From NCBI GenBank assembly GCA_019426215.1, contig CM033393.1:50284645-50348644 (forward strand): a stretch of 64,000 bases of DNA, written 5' to 3'. The stretch comes from Buddleja alternifolia. Taxonomy: Eukaryota > Streptophyta > Magnoliopsida > Lamiales > Scrophulariaceae. Below the pieces are notes generated by a model. It was not told the origin of the DNA. It searched no databases and worked only from the letters and a program-made list of their open reading frames with translations. The position numbers and the translations under genes are program-made. Of the stretch, positions 35,142 through 46,800 are shown one piece after another (positions within the stretch are counted from its first letter, which is position 1; each line of letters starts with the position of its first letter).

Positions 35142-38100
35142 AAACGTTTTTTTTCATCAAGTTTTGCCCCCCCCTACCCCACCATTTTTCTTTACTTTTC
35201 TTTATACTTTATATCTTATCCCCATAAACACCACTTTTTATTTATTTTACTTAACTTTTCTTTTCCTCCCCAAATCACTCTTGTATTCACGCACCATTGT
35301 TCTTCTTCTGCAGATTACAAGCAAAGCTGAAAGCTCCATTCCAGTATCCAACTCTCAAGTCTCAAGCTTTCTCAAGATCCACCACTGCTGCTGCTGCTGC
35401 TGCTGCTGTCGAACTCCCCGCTCACACACGCCCTCACCCCTCGCCGGTTCGCCCCTCTATTTAGGCTTTAATTACTTAATTTCAATTTCTAAATCTTAAT
35501 TTGCATGATTGATGAATTGAAAAAAATGAAAACAACATATCTATCTGTACTATATTTTCCCTCATGCTTTAATTATTTTCCCCTCATGCTTAAGTTTCAC
35601 TAGAAATTATAAATTTAATTACTGAAATAAATTAACATTTTTAGATCTAAATATTTATCTATCTATACTTTATGTTGTAATAAATATATTTTAATAGTTT
35701 AATTAGATAAAATAAATAGACCACTACATAACTAATTTATCAAATAATTCCCCTTCATTTTTTACCAGATTATATATTATGAGTTAGAGAATAATTCAAC
35801 CCTAGATGAAAACAAATAAACAATACACAGAGAGTTCTAGGTGTTTGGGCAAAGAATATGTAATTGTCCTTGGCGTGTACGTTGGAGCGGGGGAGCACTT
35901 TAAATCTTTTATATAACTTTATACCCGCAGCCCGTATTATACTATATCCTAGTAGTCTTTCATATTTATATTGACAAACATGGGGTTATATATGTTGTGT
36001 TTTTTTGACTAATTAAATTGTCAATGTTATTTTGTTGTATGTGCAATTCATGTTTAACTGATATAGATTGTATTTTTGCATATACTTTTTTAGGTAATTA
36101 ATCATGAGTAACAATAAAATTGATTGTTACTTTAAGAAACGGTGCAGTCAACAGGGTACGGGTCCTCCTATTCTTGAGACTCCATCCACGGTTATTTCTG
36201 AAGCTTCCAAGCTTTCCGATAATCAAACATCTATTCCCGAGTCTTCTCCAACAAAAGTTCGAAAGAAATTGCCCAAACTTTTGATGTTGATTCAATGATT
36301 GATGAGTTCAATGACTTAAAAACTCGTCGAGTACAACTTAGAATGTCTAACTTAAATAAGTAGTCATGTTGGTTTGTTTTATAACTTCAATTGTATATTT
36401 TTGGATGAGACTTTTTAGTAGATATTGTATATTTTCTCACATAAATATAGCGTACCGTACTGCGGGGGGCTTGAATCTCGCCCCCTACATAAGATTCCTA
36501 GCTCCATCCCTGCCCGAGACGTACCAAACTTTTTTTCAAAAAAGAATATATGTATGTGTGTGTGTATATATATAAATGTGTGTGTGTTTTTTATTTATTT
36601 TAGGGATAATTACATTTACACTCCCTCAATGATGGGGTAATTACACAAATTTTTCCTCGCGAATTGATAATTACAAACACACCCCCTCGGGGGTCTATTT
36701 GTAAGATTTACAGGGGTTGTAATTGTAAGAATTGTTACACACAGGGGTGCAATTGTAAGAAATTTTTAATATGAAGAGGTGTGTTTATAATTATTAATTA
36801 GTGAGGTGAGGTTTGTGTAATTACTCCATCATTGAATTGAAAGGGTGCGAGAGTCATTTTCCCTTTATTTTATGTATTACCTTCCAAGATAGAGATAATC
36901 ACCGAGGAAAATAACACCAAAAATGGCTGTAATTGCAATTGACAATGGCTTGAAGAATGCCACGTAAACAGGCCCTTTTTTGTGCAAGCACCATGCATGA
37001 ATGACGAGTGTAAATGCCGCCGATCCGACCAACCCCTAATTCATGTCAAACACAAATTTTCAGGAAATATAGGAGGATTTTAGTACCACATTCACAAAAT
37101 TTCAAAACTGAATACAAAATGAATAACAGAATGCATAGTACTATCACAAAAATATGTCAAAATTGTCACTGATATTGTGCATTAAGCGAGCTATTGCATC
37201 TAAGTCATAATTGACAGTTACGTACTTATGTACAGTTACCATAAAAACATAGTCACAAAATTATTATGACAATTTCGCTGTCACCAAATGTAAATTGCAA
37301 CAATCTTTATGCAATTTTGATGTCGTTAATTACCAATAGTGAGTTTATAAGCAATTTTTATCACTTTGTGCAACTTGGAAACATTGTTATCACAATTAAA
37401 ACAAGATTCTGATCACTTAATAAATGATTAGTGACAATATTCGACATCATCACTCTACATCTTTTCGCCAATATTGCATCTTTCACAATTTTTTGAGCAG
37501 GGAATCACGATGTGTAGACACAGACACACGTACATATATATAGTAATAAAGAATCCATCCATCTTACCGAGAATAGGCATGCGACCAATCTTATATCTGC
37601 CGGTACTATCCATGAACTCAAATGTGGTTCTGAAGCAATACCAATTGGTACAGCCAGAATAAAACCGGACAAATTGTAGAAAAGGATAAATACAAGTTCG
37701 GCTGGATACTCCTTAATAAACATAGCCTGCATGCAAAATACGACACACATTACTTGCAATATCAACGATTTCTTACATGTTTGGTGAAATTTGATTGGAA
37801 ATATGAAAATGTCTGAAGATGAAAAAAACAATAATAATGAAAGAAACATATATGACATGTTACCTGCAAAATGTACCAGAAGGAGGCTATAATATAGGCA
37901 GCTGCAAGTAAAGCACCACCCAAGATCCATTTCGATCGAGAACTAGAGATTGTATGTAGAATGATTGAAAAGATAGGTGAATGTAAATTGCCATCGCGTC
38001 CAGTTATTACTATGGGGCCATCGTAGAGCACCACGACTAGAGCACCCGATATTGATGCCAAAGCGCCAAAGATTTTGGCCTGGCTACTTAAACTTCTGAC

Positions 38101-39905
38101 CTTCAGCTTTTCCATCCTAACATACATATATATGTCAAAATAATACTGTTTTAAATTCCAACCTAATTAAACCCCGCCTTATAACTTGTGGACGTAGCCA
38201 ATTTTCGTCTGTAAAGCACCCTTTGCAGATTTCATGTTCTTCGTTCATGTTTCAATTCTTACATTACTTAACTCAAATATACCGTGGGGCGTCTTTTGTG
38301 TTTAAAAACTATTGACCTGGATTTGTCGGATCAGGGTATCCCCTTCGTCTAGAATTTAAAAAAAAAAAAACTTATGCTCATATTATTGGCTTAGGATAGC
38401 TCAAGATTCGCATATGCAATTAATATTGGTGTACTAGATTCATCGGAAATTCTAGTTCGCTCCCAGCTCGACTAAACTCATATGTATTTTATAAAATAAC
38501 TTACCAATTATATGACAAGTGTAAAACACTCTCCTTGTAAAATACACTCAAGTACAACCAAGCTGAGCTGAGTCTGGATTAGAATTTTTCCTAGATTCAT
38601 TCACCTAAGTAAGCAGCTTAGCCCCAACTCACAGTTAATAGTCGTTATTAGGTCACCTACAACATGTTGCACGTGCCAAAACCCAAAAAAATATCTTCTT
38701 CTTTTTTATTTTATTTTCTTAATTAAATCAAAAGAAATTAGATCATGAACTGAATTAAAGAGAATCAAAAGTCAAAACAATTTGTAAATTTGTAATTTTA
38801 AAGAGAGGACATGAGTGGAAAATTGAAATTATAATACATTGTTAATTTCATGATGATCAATAAACAGTAATAGATTTAATTCTCCATATATAGAATAGTA
38901 ACTAGTTGAGTTTGGATAGAACAGCAACAAAAATACATATATAGCAATAAAATAAAGGGATAATAGCAGACACCCCTCAATTATGGAGTGATGTGCACTT
39001 TGTCCCGCAATTTATTGAAATATGCAATTTACCCCTCACTAATTAAAAATGTGCACTTCACTCCCTCGGGCGATTGAGCAGGGGTAAAGAGCTACAAAAC
39101 ACATAAATCAGGGGCAAAGTGCTGTAAAAACACATAAGTGGCAAAAGTCCAATTTTTATAATAAATCTGCCTGAACTGCTCGAAGTAGTGAAGTGCATAT
39201 TTTTTATAAATGAGGAAATAAATCGCACATTTTAATAAATTGGGGGACAAGTGCACATTACCCATAACTGGCTGACTGCTATTATCCCTAAAATAAATCC
39301 AATAGAAAAAAAAAAAAGGAGAGAAGAAGAAATGAAGCAAGCACCGGAAGAGAACGGCAAGGAAAAAGGTAAAAGCAGGAATGAGATTGCTCATGGCTGA
39401 ACCCACTGTTGGACTGCTGTACTTTATGCCTATGTACCCAAGGTATTGTCCTGGAAACCTGCACTTATTATTTCACATACATATATATATATATATAATT
39501 CATAATATATACATATACATATATATAATATATATGTTGGATTAAAATTGCTTACCCAAGAAATCCAAGCATAAACAATTTGCCAAGCACGCCAATACTA
39601 AACGGAGGAAGCACTGTTTTTCTGCAAAACCAGTAATTAAGGAAAACAAATAAATATTAAGAAGAATTAATTAAGAAGAAGAGTGGGAAAGGAATTATGA
39701 TTTAATTTGACCTGTGGAAAAGGTAGGAAAGAGGGAGGAGAACAATGACAGAAACAGCATAAGAATAAGCCATGAACACATGGTAGCTTAAACCCTTTGT
39801 CACGGCGGCTTTGTAGAGGATGTTCGACCCTACGTTGGCCGTCTCCGCCGTCAGCATCGCCGCCAATGGGACCACTTCCCGGACAAAGTACCTCCCACCC
39901 GCCAT
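34776..39905 (-). CDS. WAT1-related EamA-family transporter (array copy 4)
   Basis: Seven exons, right to left: 39712-39905, 39556-39621, 39345-39458, 37864-38116, 37568-37726, 36881-37035, 34776-34950. They give 371 residues, with the same intron phases as the other copies and GT-AG borders. The product is a two-EamA-repeat membrane transporter of unknown substrate. Motifs are [18 protein letters not shown] and [15 protein letters not shown] (exon 1), [14 protein letters not shown] (exon 3), [15 protein letters not shown] (exon 5) and [17 protein letters not shown] (exon 6). Exon 6 is one codon longer than in its relatives. The acidic tail ([11 protein letters not shown]) lies in exon 7. The last intron is 1.93 kb because a hAT element and a MITE inserted there, and intron 3 holds another MITE. 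The open frame is intact despite three insertions. Confidence 0.91.
35016..36512 (+). mobile_element. Non-autonomous hAT element in the last intron of copy 4
   Basis: Identical 8-bp flanks CCCGAGAC (35008-35015 and 36513-36520). Terminal inverted repeats are CAGAGACGGAGCTAGG and CCTAGCTCCATCCCTG. The 1,497-bp interior keeps only the start of a transposase: an ATG at 36104 opens a 64-codon frame with [13 protein letters not shown], like the N-terminus of plant zinc-finger/MYM-type hAT transposases, followed by a stop and no dimerisation domain. It also holds a C30 homopolymer (35110-35139) and a (CTG)n run near 35381-35408. Confidence 0.88.
36104..36298 (+). pseudogene. hAT transposase N-terminal fragment
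   Basis: A 64-codon frame whose start resembles the basic 'DxYFKK' N-terminus of TTF/MYM-type hAT transposases, then a Ser/Pro-rich linker. It is cut off by a stop long before the catalytic region. Confidence 0.6.
36603..36863. mobile_element. MULE-type MITE with perfect 9-bp target duplication
   Basis: Ends GGGATAATTACATTTACAC and 'gcgagagtcattttccc' bound 261 bp. Flanks TTTATTTTA (36594-36602 and 36864-36872) are identical. The right flank ends about 8 bases before the splice donor of exon 6 of WAT1 copy 4, making this one of the closest insertions to a splice site in the window. Confidence 0.87.
38957..39288. mobile_element. MULE-type MITE with perfect 9-bp target duplication
   Basis: Ends GGGATAATAGCAGACACCCC and 'tggctgactgctattatccc' bound 332 bp. 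Flanks TAAAATAAA (38948-38956 and 39289-39297) are identical. It lies in intron 3 of WAT1 copy 4. The interior differs from the 253-261-bp copies, so it is a related but separate subfamily. Confidence 0.87.
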
Positions 39906-40339
39906 CTCTCTCTTCTCTCAAAAGAGGTAAAAGAATTTGTCACTCGTATAATAGCTACGTACATATCTTTTCTTTTTTTATTTATTCTTATGTATTTTTA
40001 TTCTATTTTATTATATTATCCATAATATTATGCCTGGATATTTTGTGGGTTGTGTATGTATGTGTCAATTGACTTTTCATTTTCATATCTTGGAATAGAG
40101 CACATAAATACAGCCCTTTTCTACTTAATTACGGTAGTTAGCCAATAAATATAATTATAAATAATTTATTTAGAATTTGAAAACAGATAATAGTGACAGT
40201 GACCAGAGGTAATTGGATTTATCATTTTTTTTCTATTTTATTTACTATAATAGTGACACTGTCTTGACAGTCCTTTTCTCCAATCGGATATTTTCTTGGA
40301 GCACGTTCTATGTTTGGCTACTTTTTGCCCACGACACGA

Positions 40340-40381
<42 letters not shown>

Positions 40382-40869
40382 GCATTAGTAATTCATCACA
40401 TCACCAATTATTTCAATTCTGCATGCGAGGTGGACCACAATGCTGCGCAGAAAAAGAAGCCAAAATGTAAAGGGCGAATCCAGTAAAATGTTTGATTGTC
40501 AACAAATAGAGATCAATTAAAATAGTGGAGACAAGATCAAGATTATTTCCTATTTTCCACAAGTAGTGTGCATAGTTCATCCATTTTTTGCGAGTTTATT
40601 TCATATTTTTTTTCTTTCAAAATTAAAAAAAACGAACGTCTAGTTCATTATTTTTCTTTAGTATAAAAGAAAGATACTAAATAAGCATAGCAAATGCGAA
40701 AATAGGTTAAATATGTTCTCCACTTGGGTGCATGCTGAGGTTGAAGGTCAATTTGTCTAGCTTTCCATGCAGCATTGCCAGATATCATCTGTAGAAATTT
40801 AAAAACTGCTCACAAACACTGATCTCCAAGCTCCCTATCTGTCCAGCTTCTCTAAAATATACTACAATC
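39906..40869. other. Spacer between WAT1 copy 4 and the XPG gene
   Basis: This holds the promoter of WAT1 copy 4 (transcribed leftwards) and the 3' flank of XPG. A compound microsatellite (CT)n(AT)n lies at about 40341-40381. No additional gene seen. Confidence 0.55.
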
Positions 40870-43800
40870 TCAAGTTTTTCTCTTTTTCCTTCTCAAATTG
40901 GGCATTGCACGAAGAGATTTTAAGGACGAATTCCCCAAATCATCCTCAGTATCATCCAACGAAAAATAGTCACTTTGTGTTTTATCCTTCATATTTATCG
41001 CAGTATCAGTCAAATCTGTCTTCCCATTCGATGTTTTTGGTGTGATAACCGATGGATCACTTTCATGATTTTCTTCGACCACAGAATCAAGTTTCTCAGG
41101 GATTGTCTCTGTTTTATGGCTTGATGAATTCCCATCAACTTCCATCTTTTCTTCATCCTCATCAAAGCAAAATCCACCACCAAACTGGAGATAATCATCC
41201 TTCGGTAATTCGTTCTGGTTCAAATGATCATCAATTTGACCGGTGCTCATCTTACCCATATTAATATCCCTACTTTCGTTGAGTTTGCTCGCATCTCTCT
41301 CATTAATATCACTAACTGCTTGATTTGTTGCATCTTCACTGGGGCAGTTCTCACCATCCTTGTCAAACTTGTCGTATTCATCAGAAACAGTATAATTCAC
41401 AATCTTCCGAGGCCGCCCTGACTGAAAGATGCATAAAAAACATGTGAATCTAAAACAAGAGTAGATTAAGACCCAACGGATCAAAGACAAAAATTAATAA
41501 CCGACTAAGAGAAAATAAACCTACCCTTCGTACTTCATGAGATTTTTCTGTTTTATTAAATTGCATTTCTTCTTCATTTTCAGTAGTGCTGCCATCGTCA
41601 CAGCTGGTCTCAGTATCTGGGTGGGAAGAATTATTTTTCCTCTTCCCTCTCCCACTTGGTTGCCCTCTGCCTCGTCCTCTCTGCCTTCCTCTTACACCTT
41701 TCGATTGTTCTAGATTTTTCTGGGAAGTATTTTCTTTCGTCGTTCCTCTTGACCGCTTAACAGTAGGTTTCTCTATGGTGTTATTTTGATTACTAGTACC
41801 AGCATGATCCAGTCCTGTTGCACCTACTTCTGATTGGTTGGCTTCATCTTCAATGGGTTTCACTTTTCTTTTCTTTCCTTTTCCAGGTTGTTGTGGCATT
41901 GTCTCAACCATCAACTCGGAAGATTTATTCCCTGCTATTCCTTTGACAGCCTTTTTTATTCTCTTGCTCCGAATCTTTGCAAATCTTTCGTTGAATGTGT
42001 AAAATGCTTCCAATCTCAATTGTGTCTAGATCAACCAGATAAGATAAAACAGAAAAAGATGTCAGATGAGCTCTCTTATTCTCCAATTATAATAATATAT
42101 TTGTATAAACTAAAGGCAAAAAAAACTAGTGTGCGCAAGTGCGTGTGTTTTGGACGGAGGGGTCAAGTGAAAGGGAAAGACATTTACCTCATGCTTATTG
42201 TACTCCTTCAAAACTGGCAGCAGCAACTCATCTGCCTTTGACGTGCCCCACCCGAACTTCTCCCAACACAATCTATATGCAAAATGAGAGCATTATACTC
42301 ACTTGAGAAGAATAAAACAAATATTCTATGCTACCACACGTAAAAAGCTTTTTCTTTTTCTTTTTTAATCACTGAAATGATATATTAAGAAACTAGAGAA
42401 CAACACAAACAGAAATTAACATAAAAGGTCCAAAATGCTGGAAATGAAAATTATAAGCAACATAAACCACATGTAAAAACCATGCAAGCAAAAGGAGATC
42501 ATTAAACTCACTTGCGAAGAACAAACAGATCTGGCTTTCCCCAACCGAACGGTTCTGTAGACTTGTCCACTTGAGGAGAAACATATGCTGAAATCACAGC
42601 ATCACTTGGAAAAGTAGAAGGAATATGCCAGTTTTTGCTCACATTTCTCTATGAAAATAACAAATAAAGTTAGCGACAGCCAATCTGTCAAGAACAATGA
42701 GAATCATTACTCATTAGCATAATCAATTAATTAAAAGAAAAAAATGCAAGACATTACATGCTTATTCATGAAAATCTGCTTCATCCTTTTGGCATCATCT
42801 GCTGACTCTGGAACATTTTGATCATAAGAAGTCCCTTCTTTGATATTTTCGCTTTTTTTCGACCCCCTCTTTCTTGAATTCTCTCCTTCTTCTACATCTA
42901 ATTTTCCAAGAATGGAAGGATCTGGTGATTCAATCCACTCTCGAAATTCACGGAGACCATCTTTCTCAGGAAATGCATTTACAACCTCAATTGCATTAAC
43001 AATACCTATGCCGCTGTAACATTCATGAGATTAACATCAAGACGTACATTTACAATACTTGAGGCGCTTTGGACACTGATGAAGTGTCAACACAAAAGTA
43101 CATAGAGAATAAGAATAAAAATTTAGTAAATCCAAACAAGAGAATACTGCCAATATTGATGATGGCGCTTACCTAACACCTTCAGTGTAATCACTACCAA
43201 GAAGCAATGCCATATGGATTAATCTTTCTCGATCCAACCCAAGCTCATTCTCGATATCCTAGAAAACCATCTAAATGTCAAAACTGACAGAAAGAAAATG
43301 AATACCTATTACAGCACGAATGACAGATTGGTTCAGCCTCAATTTATAGTTAATCCAAGCAAAATAACATGCTATAGAAAAAGACGAACGAAAATACCTA
43401 GCTGAAAATTGGTGTGTAAATCATAAGGTCAACTCAGATGATTGTCTTAGAAATAGTTGATTAGTGTAGCTAAGATGCAAAATCACCTTCATTAGATAAG
43501 TTTCCACATATTTGCGATCATCAAAGATGTTTTTGTACACACTTCGAGCTCCAAACAAGAATGCATCAGAGTCATCGGTGACCACACCATCAACAAGGTT
43601 TGACAGCTCCATGAAAGCACATTGAGCTTCAGCTTCCATTGGTGCAATTATATATGGTAACCCAAACATTTGAAGCAACTCCTAAAATTAGAAATAATCG
43701 AATCCATGGGTCAAAAGAGAACACAGACCAGAAAAGGGAAATCAAATCTGTGCCTAGCATTACCTGGCATTCGGCAAACATCTCACTGCTTACTGATTCA

Positions 43801-46800
43801 GCATTTCTCTCAAGTTTACGTTGCTCACTTCCTAGCTCTTCACGCTCCTTACCTAGAAACAACATTTCTTCCTCCAGACGATCCTCCATGATCTCATGCT
43901 CCTCATTAACGTCCATAAAAGAAGAGTTCCTTGTCGGATCCTCCTTTTCTATTGAAGAATCACCATATACTTTCTCGTTGGACAATTCTTTCATACCATT
44001 TACACAACTTATTGAATCATCAACAGAAATATTTCCAGGTTTTACAGTCTTGCAAGAATGGTCATCTGACGCTGCCTGAAACATGTGTTGGGCATCAGAA
44101 GAACCAGAGTCGAGCAAACTCTCACGCTGTGAATCAGCAAAGAATGAACTAACTGCAGAACTAATGCTATTAAGGGCAACCTCTCTGCTACATGTATCCA
44201 CTAGCTTGACCCCAGCACCCCCATTGCCTTCTTCGTTACAAGTGTCTATTTGCTGCTTTCCAATTATATACAACTCCTTTTCCTCAGTCAGTCTGTCTGA
44301 AGACACAAGTGTGTCTCGAGCCAAAGCTCCACTCTCACCAGCATCTTGATTCAAAAGTATCGGGTCTAAATTGCTACATGTATCCACTAGCTTGACCCCA
44401 GCACCCCCATTGCCTTCTTCGTTACAAGTGTCTACTTGCTGCTTTCCAATTATATACAACTCCTTTTCCTCAGTCAGTCTGTCTGAAGACACGAGTGTTT
44501 CTCGAGCCAAAGCTCCACTCTCACCAGCATCTTGATTCAAAAGTTTCGGGTCTAAATCGCTACATGTATCCACTAGCTTGACCCCAGCACCCCCATTGCC
44601 TTCTTCGTTACAAGTGTCTATTTGCTGCTTTCCAATTATATACAACTCCTTTTCCTCAGTCAGTCTGTCTGAAGACACAAGTGTTTGTCGAGCCAAAGCT
44701 CCACTCTCACCAGCATCTTGATTCAAAAGTTTCCGGTCTAAATTGCTTTTATCAGGGTTCACTTCTATGAAAGCAGCAGACTTTGTTTCTGAACAGTTGC
44801 TCTCAAAGATATTCACAGAGCTAAGTGGTTCCTTTACATCCATTACTGAGGCTTCAACCTCAGTCCCTTCTTTTCCTTCATTAACGGCCACCAAATCAGC
44901 ATCCTGCCCATCCATTTCTCTAGCTATGTCATCCATTTCTCTTGTATCATCAAGACTTCTTCTAATTGCCTCCTGCAGATCAGCTTCTTCCTGAAGAGCA
45001 CCCTTTGTAACAGTGTTCTGGCTTTCACCAGGACAAGATGTGGGCTTCAATTGAATCTCTTGATATCCTTCCTCCCACTCAACTTCTTCCGCATCACTCA
45101 CGACCCCTTCAAATGGATATGCCTTACTTTTGTCTTCAACGACTCCGTCCTCCCACTCACAATCTGAATCCGAATTTAAAGATAGTTTCCCAGAGGTAGC
45201 ATTATCAACAGATAAATCCACGACCGGATCTCCAGCCACCAGCCGAGCAAATAAATTATCATCATCATTTCCATATTCATGCTCACATGTATCTTCAAAT
45301 GAAATCTCAATAGAAGTTCCATTTACCACTGGAGGCTCCTCAGTTTTGTCAACTTCATTATTCACTCCTCCACTATGCTTATCGGTGTTCTCTTGATGCT
45401 GGATTTTGTCAGACGAGTTGTCTAGGACATCAACGAGATTCCCAGCAGTGGTAATTTCGTTATTTGTGTCCTGATTCGTGTCTGCTTTCTCTCGATCGAT
45501 CTCTTTCATTAAATCTAAGTTCCTCTGCAAATCTCGAGTCATGCGAATCCCCAGTGCTCTTACCCTACTGACACGAAGACGACCTCTCTCATCCAGATAT
45601 GTCTCCACATCATCATGAAATGCCTCTCTAGCTTCAGCTGTAGTTGGTCCGGCTACAGCATCAGACCTTTTGGCTAATACACCTCTATCCACAGAGCTGG
45701 TAGAGCTATTCACTGGTGGGGGCTGACTTAGATCAGATGCAACTTTCTCTTGTCCAACAGTGTGATCAGATGCAACTTTCTCTTGTCCAACAGATGTAAG
45801 GGCTCTGATCAAATCAAACCAGAAGCTTCAATCAGATAACTCAAGCAAGATGGCATACATAGAAAGATATCAACTAGATTGCTACACAACAGCACAAAAC
45901 TCCTCGTCATCATAAAATTATTAATCTTGACCATTAGAAACATGAAAGAACTAATACGCACTCTTTATCCCCAGTAAATGATGAGGAGAAAATAAATTCT
46001 CTATTGGCTTCAGATGCAATTCGTGAAGTCTGCATGCCACCTATTCCCCTCCCTGCAGCAGACTTCTGGACCCCATCTATTTCACGGCGAAAAGCCACAG
46101 TTTTGAGATAAGACTGTATTTGCAGTTCTGAAAAACTTGCTGGGGCCTACATGAGCCAATGAAAAATATAAACAAAGAAGATATGGATGATAAATCTTCA
46201 AGCCTCCACCGAGTCATTAGTATCTTAATATGAGATCTAGTCACAAAGAATTAGCAGTAATGAGAATAAATGATGACATTGATAATCTTAAGTTGGTTTT
46301 CTAGCGTAGGCTCATAGGCAACTCTCCAAATATATTAGCACATATAATATGAAACATTTTATGAAAATCTCTCCAGCGCACCCATTACAAGTGTCTTAGA
46401 CATACCTTTTTCACCTTCTGATACTTTTGCCTGTTCTCAGCCATCAGTCTCTCTCTCATCTGCAAACAGAAGATCAGCAGGTAACACAATATCTAATATT
46501 TGTTCATTATTCCTGAAAAGTCGATAACTCCAGCGAAAAAAATGATGGCAAAAAAGCGAATTTCACCTGAACAAGGAGGTCAAGTTGCATGGATGGAGGT
46601 AAAGCAGCCAAGATAGCAGGATCAACTTTCCCATGCATCTCTGGCTATAAGAAAATCCGATGATGAAAGTGAAAATTGAGAGTCAGAGGACTATGAAGCC
46701 CACACTAATTGATAAAGATCAAGACGCCTCTAGTTCAATCCCAAAACTGAATCTCACCAGTATCATTTCTTCATCATCGTCTTCATCCTCATCTTCATCC

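Noticed and set aside
35083..35499. 138-codon plus-strand frame rich in Pro and Cys
   Set aside because: It is produced by the poly-C run and a CTG repeat inside the hAT element; there is no family similarity.
34776..36880. Treating the last exon of WAT1 copy 4 as a separate gene fragment because of the 1.9-kb gap
   Set aside because: The phase matches exon 6, the sequence aligns with exon 7 of the other copies, and the gap is explained by two transposon insertions with intact duplications.
37140..37490. Second mini-CACTA in WAT1 copy 4 intron 5
   Set aside because: It is rich in TTGTCAC-like motifs, but I found neither CACTA ends nor a target duplication, so it is mentioned only as a possible relative.
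38318..38372. Short LINE 3' tail ('ggatttgtcgga...' followed by A12)
   Set aside because: It resembles the end of the relic at 25735-26362 but is too short and diverged to call.
43639..45396. Several plus-strand open frames of 70-146 codons opposite the XPG gene
   Set aside because: They are antisense shadows of the large exon 8, which has family similarity and consistent splice phases on the minus strand.
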